Below are positions 33,912 to 43,842 of a stretch of DNA of 64,000 bases, one piece after another; position 1 is the stretch's first letter; each line of letters begins with the position of its first letter. A model generated the notes under the pieces. It made no database searches. It had not been told where the DNA came from and saw nothing but the letters and a program-made list of their open reading frames with translations. Source of the DNA: Ilex aquifolium (lineage: Eukaryota; Streptophyta; Magnoliopsida; Aquifoliales; Aquifoliaceae); assembly GCA_951799425.1 (NCBI GenBank), contig OX637395.1, positions 14,672,451 through 14,736,450 of the forward strand. Reading direction: 5' to 3'. A program made the position numbers and the translations under genes.

Positions 33912-35000
33912 ATGGCCGCATCCACTTCTTCTTTGTTCCAGGAACGATCCTCCTTTGGGATCGAATGGGAGTGGCATTGTCGCTATTTGTCCCCTTCATT
34001 ACTTGAATCTTCTGATTTGACGGACATCAAGAAACGGTTTTTCCCTGATCTTGACTTGCCTATGCGAGTTTCTTCCTCCGACGAGCCTTGTAACTACCTT
34101 CCCCGAGGGGAAGTCTGTTTCTTTGAAGGTGCTATGGACATGGGACTTCGCCTTCCCATTCATCCGGCCATTGGGCGAGTTCTTGCCTATTATGGCCTGT
34201 GCCCTTCTCGACTTTCTCCACGAGGATGGGGTGCTATGGTAAGCTTCTTCTTGTTCTGCCGCCTTCATGCTCTTGGCAGGTTCCCCTTTGTCTCTGAGTT
34301 TCTATACTTCTTTGAGATTGAGGAAGATAATGCCCCCTACTTCAGTTTCTTCCGTTGGAGGGATTTCAATTTACGCCCTCTGGTTCTAGATCTTCCCTCC
34401 AACCCTGAAGGGTGGTCTGAGCGTTTCTTCTTCGCTTCTGGAGAGGCTTGGAGGTCTCCTGAGGATCGCTGTCGTAAAGCCAGGATTCCTCGGTCCTGGA
34501 AGAGCTTCTCTCGTATTGGTAAGCTCGAGCATAGCTCTTTTGAGTACTTTCCTTTTAAAAATATGCTCTGATTATGTCCTTGCTGTGTAGATCCACCTGA
34601 TCTGGATTTACCAGGGATGGTGAATATCAACGAGTTGTTGCTTGTGGAGTCTAAGACTTATTCCGAGCTGATGACGAGCGCAAACCTCTATTTGCTTGGG
34701 GCTGAGGCTACTGAGTTTGAGTTTTCCACTATTCCTTACTCTTTCTGGACCTTTTTCTCTGATTCTGATGAGGATGGGGATTCTGACAAGGACGGAAACA
34801 CCGTCACGAGTTCGAGGAAGCGTAAGAGGGACGATTCCCCTTCTCCTGACTCTCTGTCCACCATCTTCTTTACCTCTGTTGGTCAGAAGCTCCTTAATTC
34901 GCTTCAAAAGGCTGAGTAGGAAAGGGATGAGCTGAAGAAAGAGAATGCTAGCCTGAAGGGAGAGGTTGCTGAGCTGAAATCTGAACTTAAGAAAGACTAG
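33912..35000 (+). CDS. Antisense gene 2 in Tat element, paralogue of gene 1
   Basis: Two exons: 33912-34518 and 34591-34919, phase 1, donor gtaagc, acceptor gtgtag, 311 residues to a TAG at 34,917. The same frame then continues 26 codons (ERDELKKENASLKGEVAEL...) to a second TAG at 34,998-35,000. So the stop at 34,917 looks secondary and trims a leucine-zipper-like coiled coil. The N-terminal ~200 residues match gene 1 block by block: GLRLPIHPAIGRVLAYYGLC, RLSPRGWGAMVSFFLF, RFFFASGEAW, ARIPRSW. The first intron sits at the same place and phase. Exon 2 has an acidic DSDEDGDSDKDG run followed by a basic SSRKRKRDD patch, a plausible nuclear localisation signal. Its role is unknown. Confidence 0.78.
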
Positions 35001-35183
35001 AATCTTTGTTTCCTTGTATCGTTCTTTCTTTTCTTAAGCGATATCAGACTATGACTCTTTTTGTATTTTTCTGAATATTTGCACTGTCGGATATTTCGAA
35101 TGCCAGACTTTTCATTCATCTCGAATTCTGTTAGGTTATTTCAGCTTACTCTTCTCGTTCGAAACACGAACGTAGATGGAAAA

Positions 35184-35365
35184 CAGAAGATCATGTCTGC
35201 TCTGACCTTGGTCTTTCACTGACCCCCTAGGTCGAACCACGGATATCGATGGAGAACAGAAGATCATGTCTGCTCTGACCTTGGTCTTTCACTGACCCCC
35301 TAGGTCGAACCACGGATATCGATGGAGAACAGAAGATCATGTCTGCTCTGACCTTACATCTCATC
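35184..35365. repeat. 73-bp tandem repeat, ~2.5 copies
   Basis: Units start at 'cagaagatcatgtctgctct' at 35,184, 35,257 and 35,330, with nearly identical sequence in between. It lies between antisense gene 2 and the hairpin array. Confidence 0.9.
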
Positions 35366-35526
35366 TGACCTCATAGGTGTTCTCAGTTGTTCTGGACCTT
35401 TCGAGGTCTTTGAGTGTGTAGGCAGTGCACAAGGGTATCTGGTCCTGGGGGGAGGACCATTGGTGTCTCCAAGAAGTGTTCAGCCTTGAATTTGACTGTT
35501 GGTGTCTTCAAGAAGCGTTAAGCCTT

Positions 35527-36012
35527 GCATTTATAAGCTTTGAAGCTTATCTTTTGTTTATGAGCTGAAGAGCTCATCTTGCATTTATAAGCTTTGAAGC
35601 TTATCTTTTGTTTATGAGCTGAAGAGCTCATCTTGCATTTATAAGCTTTGAAGCTTATCGTTTGTTTATGAGCTGAAGAGCTCATCTTGCATTTATAAGC
35701 TTTGAAGCTTATCGTTTGTTTATGAGCTGAAGAGTTCATCTTGCATTTATAAGCTTTGAAGCTTATCGTTTGTTTATGAGCTGAAGAGCTCATCTTGCAT
35801 TTATAAGCTTTGAAGCTTATCTTTTGTTTATGAGCTGAAGAGCTCATCTTGCATTTATAAGCTTTGAAGCTTATCGTTTGTTTATGAGCTGAAGAGCTCA
35901 TCTTGCATTTATAAGCTTTGAAGCTTATCTTTTGTTTATGAGCTGAAAAGCTCATCTTGCATTTATAAGCTTTGAAGCTTATCGTTTGTTTATGAGCTGA
36001 AAAGCTCATCTT
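35527..36012. repeat. 9 x 54-bp hairpin minisatellite
   Basis: Nine near-identical 54-bp units start at 35,527 and recur every 54 bases. Each holds two perfect inverted repeats: ATAAGCTT-tg-AAGCTTAT and ATGAGCT-gaag-AGCTCAT, giving ~18 potential hairpins. The array lies between the stop of gag-pol (minus strand) and the end of antisense gene 2 (plus strand), where the two transcription units converge. Because 54 is a multiple of three it also makes a 163-codon repetitive frame on the minus strand, which I do not consider a gene. Confidence 0.95.
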
Positions 36013-36090
36013 GCTACTTTGGAGACCATTGGAGGGTGAATAAAAGGCTTGCTCTTTCTTTTTTAAAAGTAGTTCTATTACAAGTAATAC

Positions 36091-39000
36091 TTACTGAAAA
36101 AACTTCTTAAGGTGCTCGGCATTCCACGAGTGAGGTAGAACCTTTCCTTCCTCTGTTTGCAACTCGTAATTCCCTGGTCTGATTATCCTTGACACGATAT
36201 AGGGCCCCTCCCAATTGGGTCCCAATTTCCCATGCGTGGGATCCTTTCTCGCAAGCATAAGCCTCCTAAGTACCAAATCTCCAACCTTGAAACTTCTGTG
36301 TCTTACCCTCCTGTCATAGTACCTTGCAGTTTTCCTTTGGTAAGTACGGACACGGTGCAGAGCTCTGTCCCTCTTTTCATCCAAGAGATCGAGGTTTAGC
36401 AAGAGAGACTCATCATTGTGCTCGGAATCTGCAAACTCCACCCTTGGTGATTGGAGCCCTATCTCCACTGGGGCCACTGCCTCGGTCCCAAAGGCCAAAG
36501 CAAAGGGGGTTTCCTGAGTCGCAGATCTGGCGGTGGTCCTGTAGGCCCACAATACCTCCGGAACGTACTCCACCCATTTGCCTTTCAGGTTTTCTAGCTT
36601 GGTCTTCAAAGCTGACTTTATGGTTCTTATTGTGACCTCTGCCTGCCCATTAGACTGGGGATGGGCAGGAGCTGAGAAATAGTTCTTGATTCCGAGCTCG
36701 GCACAAAAACTTTTGAACTTTGAATTATCAAACTGCTTTCCATTGTCAGATACGAATGCTCTGGGAACTCCAAACCTGCAAACTATCGACTTCCAAACGA
36801 AGTTTTGAACTTTTTGCTCTGTGATCGTTGCCAAATGTTCAACCTCCGCCCATTTAGTAAAGTAATCCACTCCTATGATGGCAAACTTGCACTGCCCCAC
36901 ACCGGTGGGAAGGGGTCCCAGAATGTCCAACCCCCACTGCTGAAAAGGCCATGGGCTTACCACCGAGGATAGGAGCTCGGGAGGACAGTGGGACATATTA
37001 GCATGCTCTTGGCAAGTTTTGCATTTTCTTACTAAGTCGGTGGCGCTTGTGAGCATGGTGGGCCAATAATATCCTTGCCTCAGTACTTTTCCTGCCAAGG
37101 CCCGAGCTCCTATGTGGTTGCCACATATCCCCTCATGTACTTCTCTGAGTATGTAGTTAGCATCTTCGTCTCCTACGCACTTAAGGAGAGGCATTGAAAA
37201 TCCATGCTTGTACAGTTTCCCTTGCATCAGGGAAAATCTGGCTGACCTGGCCCTTAGCTTGGATGCCTCATTGGCATTATTTGGCAAAGTTCCATTCTGA
37301 AGGTACTCTACGATGGGATCCATCCAGCTCGGCTGAGCTTCAATTGATAGAATTTCCTCTTCTTCGATGCTTACCGAGGGCTTTGGAAGGTGCTCTACTG
37401 GAATTAGCCTATCCAAATCCTCCTGCGAGGCAGTTGCTAACCTTGCCAGAGCATCTGCTCGTGAGTTCTCCACTCTAGGCACGTGTCTGACCTTAACCTG
37501 CACAAACTGTTTCATTAGTTCTCGTACCTTTTTGAGGTACAGGACCATCTTCTCGCCTCTTGCCTCGTAACACTCTTCTATCTGCCTCACCACCAGTTGA
37601 GAATCACTGCAGATCTCCAGCTGCTCTGCTTCCATAGAATAGGCAAGATTAAGCCCAGCGATGACGGCTTCATATTCTGCCTCATTATTTGAAGCTTTGA
37701 ACCCAAATCTGAGGGCATATTCGACGTCTATTCCTTCTGGGGAGGTCAGGATCATTCCTGCACCGCTTCCCTGAGCATTGGCAGCTCCATCTACTGAAAG
37801 CTTCCATATGGGAAGGTCCGGTACTAAATCCGTGGTTTCCATAGGCGCTGCTGCTGTGAATTCTGCAATAAAATCTGCCAAAATCTGCCCTTTGATGGCA
37901 GCTCTCGGCTTGTACCTGATATCAAACTCGCTGAGCTCTACGGCCCATTTAACCAACCTCCCTGAGGATTCCGGCTTGTGTAGTACTTGCTTCATTGGCT
38001 GATCTGTTGGAACCTCAACAGTATGAGCCTGGAAATAAGGTCTAAGTCTCCTAGCTGTTGTAACCAGAGCTAGAACGAGTTTTTCCATCCTTGGATATCT
38101 CTCCTCTGCCCCCCTCAGAGCTCTGCTACAGTAGTAGACTGGTTGTTGAGCTCTGTCTCGCTCCCTAACTAGCGCTGCACTTGTTGAAAAATCTGAAACT
38201 GCTAGGTAGAGGGTGAGGATTTCCCCTTCTAGAGGGCTCACCAGAACAGGGGGAGAGCTCATATATCTCTTTAGGTCTTCGAATGCTTCTTCACACTTGG
38301 CATCCCAGTGGAATGCCTTCTTCAAGATTTGAAAAAATGGCTGGCATTTATCGCTAGCCCTAGACACAAAACGGCTCAGTGCAGCTATCCTGCCTGTCAA
38401 ACGTTGCACCTCTTTCGTGTTAGATGGTGATTGCATTTCCATCATTGCTCTAACCTTTTCTGGATTGGCTTCAATCCCTCTGCTGTTGACTATAAAGCCC
38501 AGAAATTTTCCTGCCGAGACCCCAAATGCGCATTTCGCAGGGTTTAACTTCATTTTGTACTCCCTTAGAATTCGGAATGACTCAGCTAAGTGCTCGATGT
38601 GGAGCTCTGCTTTCAGTGATTTCACTAGCATGTCATCAATGTAAACTTCCATGGATGCTCCTATTTGCTTCTGGAACATTTTATTTACTAACCGCTGGTA
38701 AGTGGCTCCAGCGTTCTTCAATCCGAAGGGCATGACCTGATAACAATATGTTCCCTGTTCAGTCACAAAGAAGGTTTTCTCCTGATCGCTGGGATCCATC
38801 CTGATCTGGTTGTAGCCTGAGAAGGCGTCCATGAAGCTGAGGAGCTCGTGCCCTGCAGTGGCATCCACTATTAGGTCAATCCGAGGTAAAGGAAAACTGT
38901 CCTTGGGGCATGCTCGGTTGAGATCAGTGAAGTCGATGCACAATCGCCACTTCCCATTGGTTTTCTTTACAAGAACTACATTTGCTAACCAAGTGGGGTA

Positions 39001-41562
39001 ATGAACCTCCCTGATAGCCTTGGCATGGAGGAGTTTGCTGACCTCCTCATTGATTGCCTTTTGCCTTTCAGAAGCAAAGCTCCTCCTCTTCTGTTTGATG
39101 GGTTTGCAAGTTGGGTTAACGCATAGCTTGTGGGTAATAACCGATGGGTCAATCCCTTCCATGTCTTCTTGCTTCCAAGCGAACACTCCTATATTCTCTT
39201 TTAGGAATTGAATGAGGAGTCCTTTGAGCTCAGCGTTCAGTTTGGAACCCACATAAACGAGGTGTTCTGGCTTCTCATCAAGCTGAACTGGTTCCAGCTC
39301 TTCCGATGGCATTGGTCTTGTCTCCATTTCATCTCTCATGTCGAGCTCATCCAGTTGGATGTTCTCAACCTCCTTCCCTTTCATAGAAGCCATGTAGCAT
39401 TCCCGTGCTACGCGCTGGTCTCCTCGGACCACTCCGATTCCATTCTCTGTAGGGAACTTCACGACTAAATGGTAGGCAGATGGGATTGCCTTCATAGAAT
39501 TTAAGGATGGCCTTCCAAGCAAGATGTTGTACGCAGATGGTGCATCGACTACTAGGAATTTGACAGTGGTAGTGGCTTGGCAAGGTGGGTCCCCCAGGGT
39601 GAGCACGAGCTGGATTGAACCCAGGGGGAGCACCCTTTCCCCGGAGAATCCCAGTAAGTGAGTGCTTACTGGCTCAAGTTTCTGCCTTCCTATGTCCATC
39701 TTGTCGAACGCAGGTGCGAAAATAATATCTGCCGAGCTCCCGTTATCAATTAGAACCCGATGAACGGTTCTATTTGCCACCACTGCTCGTACCACCAATG
39801 GATCATCATGGGGGTATTGGCATCCTTCTAAATCAGCATCTGAAAAAGTGATAGCTGTATCCAAACGTGGTGCTTTGGATACAGCATGCACCTCGAGAGC
39901 TTCTTCGGCTCTGACCCGTCGGAGGTGCGCCTTCCGAGCTGAGCTAGACTCTCCACCTCCTGCGAACCCTCCAGATATCACTCTGATTTCCCCTAGAGGC
40001 TGCTGGTGTGGTGCAGGTGCCTGCTGCCGGGGTGGTGGAGGCGGAAGGGCTCGATGCTGGTTATCATTGGCTATAAAACGACGCAGCTGACCTCGCTGGA
40101 TCAAGAACTCGATTTCCTTCTTTAATTGAATGCAGTCATCAGTGTGGTGTCCATGATCCCGGTGATAATCACAGTATTTCGTGGGGTCCCTCTTTGCCGG
40201 GTCTGCCTTCATCCTAGGTGGCCATTTTAAGAATTTCTCGTTCTGGACCTCATACAGTACTTGTGACACAGCAGCGGTGAGTGGGGTAAACCGCTGAGGC
40301 CCATACCTGGGTTGTAGTTCAGGTTGCATGGGACCCAGCCGATCTCTGACATTTCCTCTCCTCTTTGGCGAGCGGTCTCTGTCCCTCCTTGGGGACCTCT
40401 CTCGTCCTTTTTCCTTCCTAGGGCTTCTGTCCCTTCTCTTCTCTTCTTTTTCCTTTTCCTTTCGCGAAGACGTACCGACCACCTTAGAAAGGAGTGCCTC
40501 TTCACCGTTTATATATTTCTCTGCCTTGGCTAACACCTCAGCCATACTTGCCTGAGGGTTTTTTGATATGGAGAACATCAAATCCTTTGATTGCACTCCC
40601 AATCCTGCAATGAAAGCAGTTATGGCGAATTTTTCATCCGGGACGTCTACTTTCAATGTCTCCGAGTTAAATCTTTGGACATAAGTCCTCAGGTTTTCCT
40701 GGGGACCCTGCTTCACATTCAGCAGGTGGTAGCTCGGCTTTCTGTGTATCCGGGCTCCTATAAAGTGAGAGACAAAAGCAATGGAGAGTTCTTTAAAGGA
40801 TGAGATCGAGGCTGGTGGGAGCCTATGAAACCAGTTTAAGGCGGAGCCTTTCAGCGTGATGGCAAAAGCTCTGCAGCGTACAGGATCCTGGTACCCATGT
40901 AGCTCCATCTGGTTCTTGTAAGTGTTGAGATGATCCACGGGATCTTTCGATCCGTCAAAGACCTCCATTTGGGACATCCTGAACTTTGGTGGGAGAGGGA
41001 AGTGTAGCACCCCCGTGGTGAATGGGGATTCGGTTTGCTGAACCAAAACATCCATTGTAACAGGGGCCTTACTCTTTACGGCCTCTTTCATATGACTGAG
41101 CTCTTGCTGGAAGTCTTTGAAGCGTTGCTCCCAGTGCTGCTCTCTCCTGTCTTGCGGATAAGGGAAAAAATCACCTCTCTCACCCCTGTCGTTCCGACTT
41201 TGCACTTCGTCGTTATGGCCATTACCAGGGGGTACGTAGGGGACATATCCCCTGGCCTGGCTGCCTTCTCCTCCCTCGCTGACCTCTCTAAGGGGGTCCC
41301 AGTATCGAGGTTCCCTATGAGGGGGATTACTCTGGCCTTCTTGGGCCGGTGGTGCCTCCCGTGGGCGTTGTACGAGCTTTGACAGCTCTTCGTTTTCCTT
41401 TAGCAAGCGTTGGTTGACGAGACGAAGGGCCTCCAACTCGTTATTAATGGGGGAATTCGCCTCCTGGATGTTCCCGGGTTGTCTGCCGTGGGCAGTTTCC
41501 GGCTGATCTTGCATTCGGGGTAGGTTTGTTTGACTTCTGCTCATATTTCGAGTTATTACCAT
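36091..41562 (-). CDS. Gag-Pol polyprotein of Tat-lineage gypsy element
   Basis: 1823 residues in one uninterrupted frame. Gag is at ~190-330. A zinc-finger-like CDYHRDHGHHTDDC lies near 464-478. The aspartic protease has IDNGSS with Asp606, the D-N-G form usual in this clade. Reverse transcriptase spans ~840-1020 with the catalytic YIDDM at 975-979, followed by its RNase H (~1110-1230). A second, archaeal-like RNase H lies at ~1254-1385 (SVDGAAN with Asp1258, then EAEYEAVIAGL, SDSQLVVRQI, ADALARLA). Integrase has a zinc-binding N-terminus (~1470-1517) and the triad Asp1546, Asp1606 and Glu1642 (35 residues between the last two). No chromodomain is present. The ATG lies 40 bases after the primer site. 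All catalytic residues look intact, so the product is probably functional. Confidence 0.95.
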   Translation of the reverse strand: MVITRNMSRSQTNLPRMQDQPETAHGRQPGNIQEANSPINNELEALRLVNQRLLKENEELSKLVQRPREAPPAQEGQSNPPHREPRYWDPLREVSEGGEGSQARGYVPYVPPGNGHNDEVQSRNDRGERGDFFPYPQDRREQHWEQRFKDFQQELSHMKEAVKSKAPVTMDVLVQQTESPFTTGVLHFPLPPKFRMSQMEVFDGSKDPVDHLNTYKNQMELHGYQDPVRCRAFAITLKGSALNWFHRLPPASISSFKELSIAFVSHFIGARIHRKPSYHLLNVKQGPQENLRTYVQRFNSETLKVDVPDEKFAITAFIAGLGVQSKDLMFSISKNPQASMAEVLAKAEKYINGEEALLSKVVGTSSRKEKEKEEKRRDRSPRKEKGRERSPRRDRDRSPKRRGNVRDRLGPMQPELQPRYGPQRFTPLTAAVSQVLYEVQNEKFLKWPPRMKADPAKRDPTKYCDYHRDHGHHTDDCIQLKKEIEFLIQRGQLRRFIANDNQHRALPPPPPRQQAPAPHQQPLGEIRVISGGFAGGGESSSARKAHLRRVRAEEALEVHAVSKAPRLDTAITFSDADLEGCQYPHDDPLVVRAVVANRTVHRVLIDNGSSADIIFAPAFDKMDIGRQKLEPVSTHLLGFSGERVLPLGSIQLVLTLGDPPCQATTTVKFLVVDAPSAYNILLGRPSLNSMKAIPSAYHLVVKFPTENGIGVVRGDQRVARECYMASMKGKEVENIQLDELDMRDEMETRPMPSEELEPVQLDEKPEHLVYVGSKLNAELKGLLIQFLKENIGVFAWKQEDMEGIDPSVITHKLCVNPTCKPIKQKRRSFASERQKAINEEVSKLLHAKAIREVHYPTWLANVVLVKKTNGKWRLCIDFTDLNRACPKDSFPLPRIDLIVDATAGHELLSFMDAFSGYNQIRMDPSDQEKTFFVTEQGTYCYQVMPFGLKNAGATYQRLVNKMFQKQIGASMEVYIDDMLVKSLKAELHIEHLAESFRILREYKMKLNPAKCAFGVSAGKFLGFIVNSRGIEANPEKVRAMMEMQSPSNTKEVQRLTGRIAALSRFVSRASDKCQPFFQILKKAFHWDAKCEEAFEDLKRYMSSPPVLVSPLEGEILTLYLAVSDFSTSAALVRERDRAQQPVYYCSRALRGAEERYPRMEKLVLALVTTARRLRPYFQAHTVEVPTDQPMKQVLHKPESSGRLVKWAVELSEFDIRYKPRAAIKGQILADFIAEFTAAAPMETTDLVPDLPIWKLSVDGAANAQGSGAGMILTSPEGIDVEYALRFGFKASNNEAEYEAVIAGLNLAYSMEAEQLEICSDSQLVVRQIEECYEARGEKMVLYLKKVRELMKQFVQVKVRHVPRVENSRADALARLATASQEDLDRLIPVEHLPKPSVSIEEEEILSIEAQPSWMDPIVEYLQNGTLPNNANEASKLRARSARFSLMQGKLYKHGFSMPLLKCVGDEDANYILREVHEGICGNHIGARALAGKVLRQGYYWPTMLTSATDLVRKCKTCQEHANMSHCPPELLSSVVSPWPFQQWGLDILGPLPTGVGQCKFAIIGVDYFTKWAEVEHLATITEQKVQNFVWKSIVCRFGVPRAFVSDNGKQFDNSKFKSFCAELGIKNYFSAPAHPQSNGQAEVTIRTIKSALKTKLENLKGKWVEYVPEVLWAYRTTARSATQETPFALAFGTEAVAPVEIGLQSPRVEFADSEHNDESLLLNLDLLDEKRDRALHRVRTYQRKTARYYDRRVRHRSFKVGDLVLRRLMLARKDPTHGKLGPNWEGPYIVSRIIRPGNYELQTEEGKVLPHSWNAEHLKKFFQ

Positions 41563-41601
41563 CAGTCACTGAGGAATCAACTTACTTGTAACAGGAACAG
41601 T

Positions 41602-41621
41602 CGTTCCCACAGACGGCGCCA
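41602..41621 (-). other. Primer-binding site of Tat element
   Basis: On the minus strand, three bases after the 5' LTR, TGGCGCCGTCTGTGGGAACG begins with the TGG expected opposite a tRNA CCA end. It primes minus-strand DNA synthesis. The tRNA identity was not determined. Confidence 0.85.
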
Positions 41622-41624
41622 AAC

Positions 41625-42335
41625 TGATGGTGTAAACCTCCGGATACGAGCTAAGGAACCAGATTAATTGGCGTGAACAGTTTGCATGGGGACTAATATG
41701 GCATCTGAGCTACAAGGCTCATGAAGTGGAGAATGAAAGCTCTAATTAGTCGTGTATAATGTGTGAAATACGGTGGAAATATAGTGGTTCACCGGCCAGT
41801 GAGCTCGGCTAGTCCACTCTCTAATGGAGGCTCTTGCTCCTTCTTCTTTATTGATGAATTGAAGGTGTTACAGTCGAATACTCAGGGAACTAGGGTTTCA
41901 AAAAATCTCTCTCTTCTAATGGGGGATATCTCTTTCTTTTTATAGCCTCATATTTACCTCTAATACGGGACTATCCTACATTGAAGGGATCGTGCCCTAT
42001 CTTCATCCACAATTCCGGAGTTACCTAAATTCCTTATGGCTGGCTTTAAACGGAGAGATCTTTGCCTTCTTCTGTGGGATCCTCCTTAGTTTTAGGAGGA
42101 GATCATGGTTAAATACGGGTTTTCTGCCTCGGATTGGATTCTACCTCCTTAATAAGGGTATCCGAGTCATCTTGTTGTTCCCTCAGCATTTCTCCTCTCG
42201 CGCCTTCGACTAGGAGCTCTTAGTGCTGACTGGATGAGCTCTGCTCATGGCTAGGGGAGCTCAGCTTATTTTGCCTGAGCTCCCGAGCTGAGCTCTCTTA
42301 CTGAGCACGTGCCAGTTTTATTCTGGGTATCATCA
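41625..42335 (-). repeat. 5' LTR of Tat element
   Basis: 711 bp and, by eye, identical to the 3' LTR but for one base. On the minus strand it starts TGATGATACCCAG and ends CACCATCA. Confidence 0.95.
41936..41945 (-). promoter_or_regulatory. LTR TATA box
   Basis: CTATAAAAAG on the minus strand within the 5' LTR, in a GAGG-CTATAAAAAGAAAG context. It is the likely RNA polymerase II promoter for gag-pol. The identical box occurs in the 3' LTR at 29,034-29,045. Confidence 0.65.
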
Positions 42336-42439
42336 GATGGCTTGTCATTGATCTTCTCCCTCTTGTAGTTCCAAATGTGCACGACTCTTCTAGAGGGGAA
42401 AGTTGCAATATTGTTGTTGGTATAATATCGAAAATTATA

Positions 42440-42712
42440 ATATTTTAAGGTTTAATTATAATTATTTTAAGGTGTAAGTTATAATTTTAAAAGGCATGAT
42501 CAATCATGAAAATTTGGGATCGATATCTAGATTTTATGATCGATCATGAAAGATTGAGATCGATACTTAGAGTTTAATATTTTAAGGTTTAATTATAATT
42601 ATTTTAAGGTGTAAATTATAATTTTAAAAGGCATGATCGATCATGAAAATTTGGAATCGATATCGAGATTTTATGATCGATCATGAAAGATTGAGATCGA
42701 TACTTAGAGTTC
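42440..42712. repeat. 137-bp tandem duplication with GATCGATC palindromes
   Basis: Two adjacent copies, ~95% alike, start near 42,440 and 42,577. Each holds 'tttaattataattatttt' and the palindromic atgatcgatcat. It is non-coding. The remainder from 42,713 to 43,770 is AT-rich with no gene seen. Confidence 0.85.
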
Positions 42713-43772
42713 ATAATCAATTATGGATGTCTATGATCGATTATAACCTTCTCTTGAACAGCTATAACTTCTTATTTCAAAATTATAATTTTAACATAAA
42801 AAATAGTTACTAATGGTACGGTACCGAATTTTTTTTTTTCCGGTACCGTAGACTTTACCTTGGTAGAAAAAGGATTCACATAAAAAGGAAGATATTATTA
42901 TTATTATATGTGTATTGTTTGATAATTATTTTTAAGTATTTTTGTTTGAACAAAAAAAATATTTTCATCAAAAAATAAAAATATGTCCATGTTTTACAAA
43001 AAGATTCATATGTATTTTAGAATGTAATTAACAGATTTATGTATGTGTGTAAATATGATATTATATATGCGATTAAATTTAAAAAAAATGGGTAAAATGC
43101 ATAAAAATGAAAAACGAAAGACCAAAAAAATAAAATAAAAGCTACTAAAAAACCTAATAACACAAAAAAAAAATTAAAAACTCTAGCAAACAATACTCAA
43201 ATTATTTTACAAATATAATAATAATAATAATAATCCGTCGCCCCTCTTTATTTTGTGTCCATTATCGACAACGTATGAATTATGAGCAATGTTATAGAGA
43301 CTTAAATTAATAAAATTATTAGATTAATTATGAATTTAAATATTAGATAAAATTTATTTTAATTCAATAATTATAATTAATTCAATGAATTTAAGTGTAA
43401 ATAGTATTTTTCATGAATTATGTAAATCTCAGCCTTCTTTATAAGGTCTTATTTATTTATGGCGATAATATGAAGATAATATGAAGGAGACTTATTGTCA
43501 CATGCCATGCCAGTACATGACTGACACTGTGGCCCCAATCCCGCTTTGGGGCCACCCCTACTCTACCATTATTGTTGGGTATGGGATTGGAGACAAAGAA
43601 AGATCACGACAACATATTAATTTTTTATTTATTTTTTACTTGGATATGTTTTTATGTTATTAACCACGTAATTTAGTGGGTGACGTCAAATCTACCCAGA
43701 CAAGGCCATCGTAAATTGTTCATGGGATGGTGGTGAAGGCAAGTTCTGGATAATTCACTGAATATTATTTTT

Positions 43773-43780
43773 CTATAAAT
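43773..43780 (+). promoter_or_regulatory. Possible TATA box of amidase gene
   Basis: CTATAAAT lies 63-70 bases upstream of the amidase ATG, a plausible spacing for a plant promoter with a short leader. Confidence 0.4.
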
Positions 43781-43842
43781 TAATTGCGAAATACTTTTCT
43801 AGAACCCCGAGATACAGGAACAGACAGAGAGTGAAGGAGATA

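Larger units (their letters stand above)
28726..42335 (-). mobile_element. Young full-length Tat-lineage Ty3/gypsy element with antisense genes
   Basis: The element is 13,610 bp and is flanked by GATGG on both sides (28,721-28,725 and 42,336-42,340). Transcription is on the minus strand: 5' LTR (41,625-42,335), primer site, a single Gag-Pol frame (36,091-41,562), a hairpin minisatellite, then ~6 kb holding two genes on the opposite strand, the polypurine tract and the 3' LTR (28,726-29,436). The dual RNase H puts it in the Tat clade, where extra open reading frames between pol and the 3' LTR are known. One difference between the two 711-bp LTRs indicates a very recent insertion. Everything needed for mobility by eye is intact. 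Confidence 0.95.

Noticed and set aside
35518..36009. 163-codon repetitive frame over the 54-bp array
   Set aside because: The unit is 18 codons, so the frame stays open automatically. The perfect DNA palindromes explain the conservation better than a protein.
35527..36012. CRISPR-like appearance of the 54-bp array
   Set aside because: The units are contiguous tandem copies without unique spacers, in a plant retrotransposon.
36324..41382. Many 60-115-codon plus-strand frames opposite gag-pol
   Set aside because: Shadows of the 1823-codon minus-strand frame, with no domains or splice sites of their own, unlike the antisense genes at 30.1-35.0 kb.
43481..43663. 60-codon frame upstream of the amidase
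   Set aside because: No homology, and it lies in AT-rich promoter-proximal DNA.
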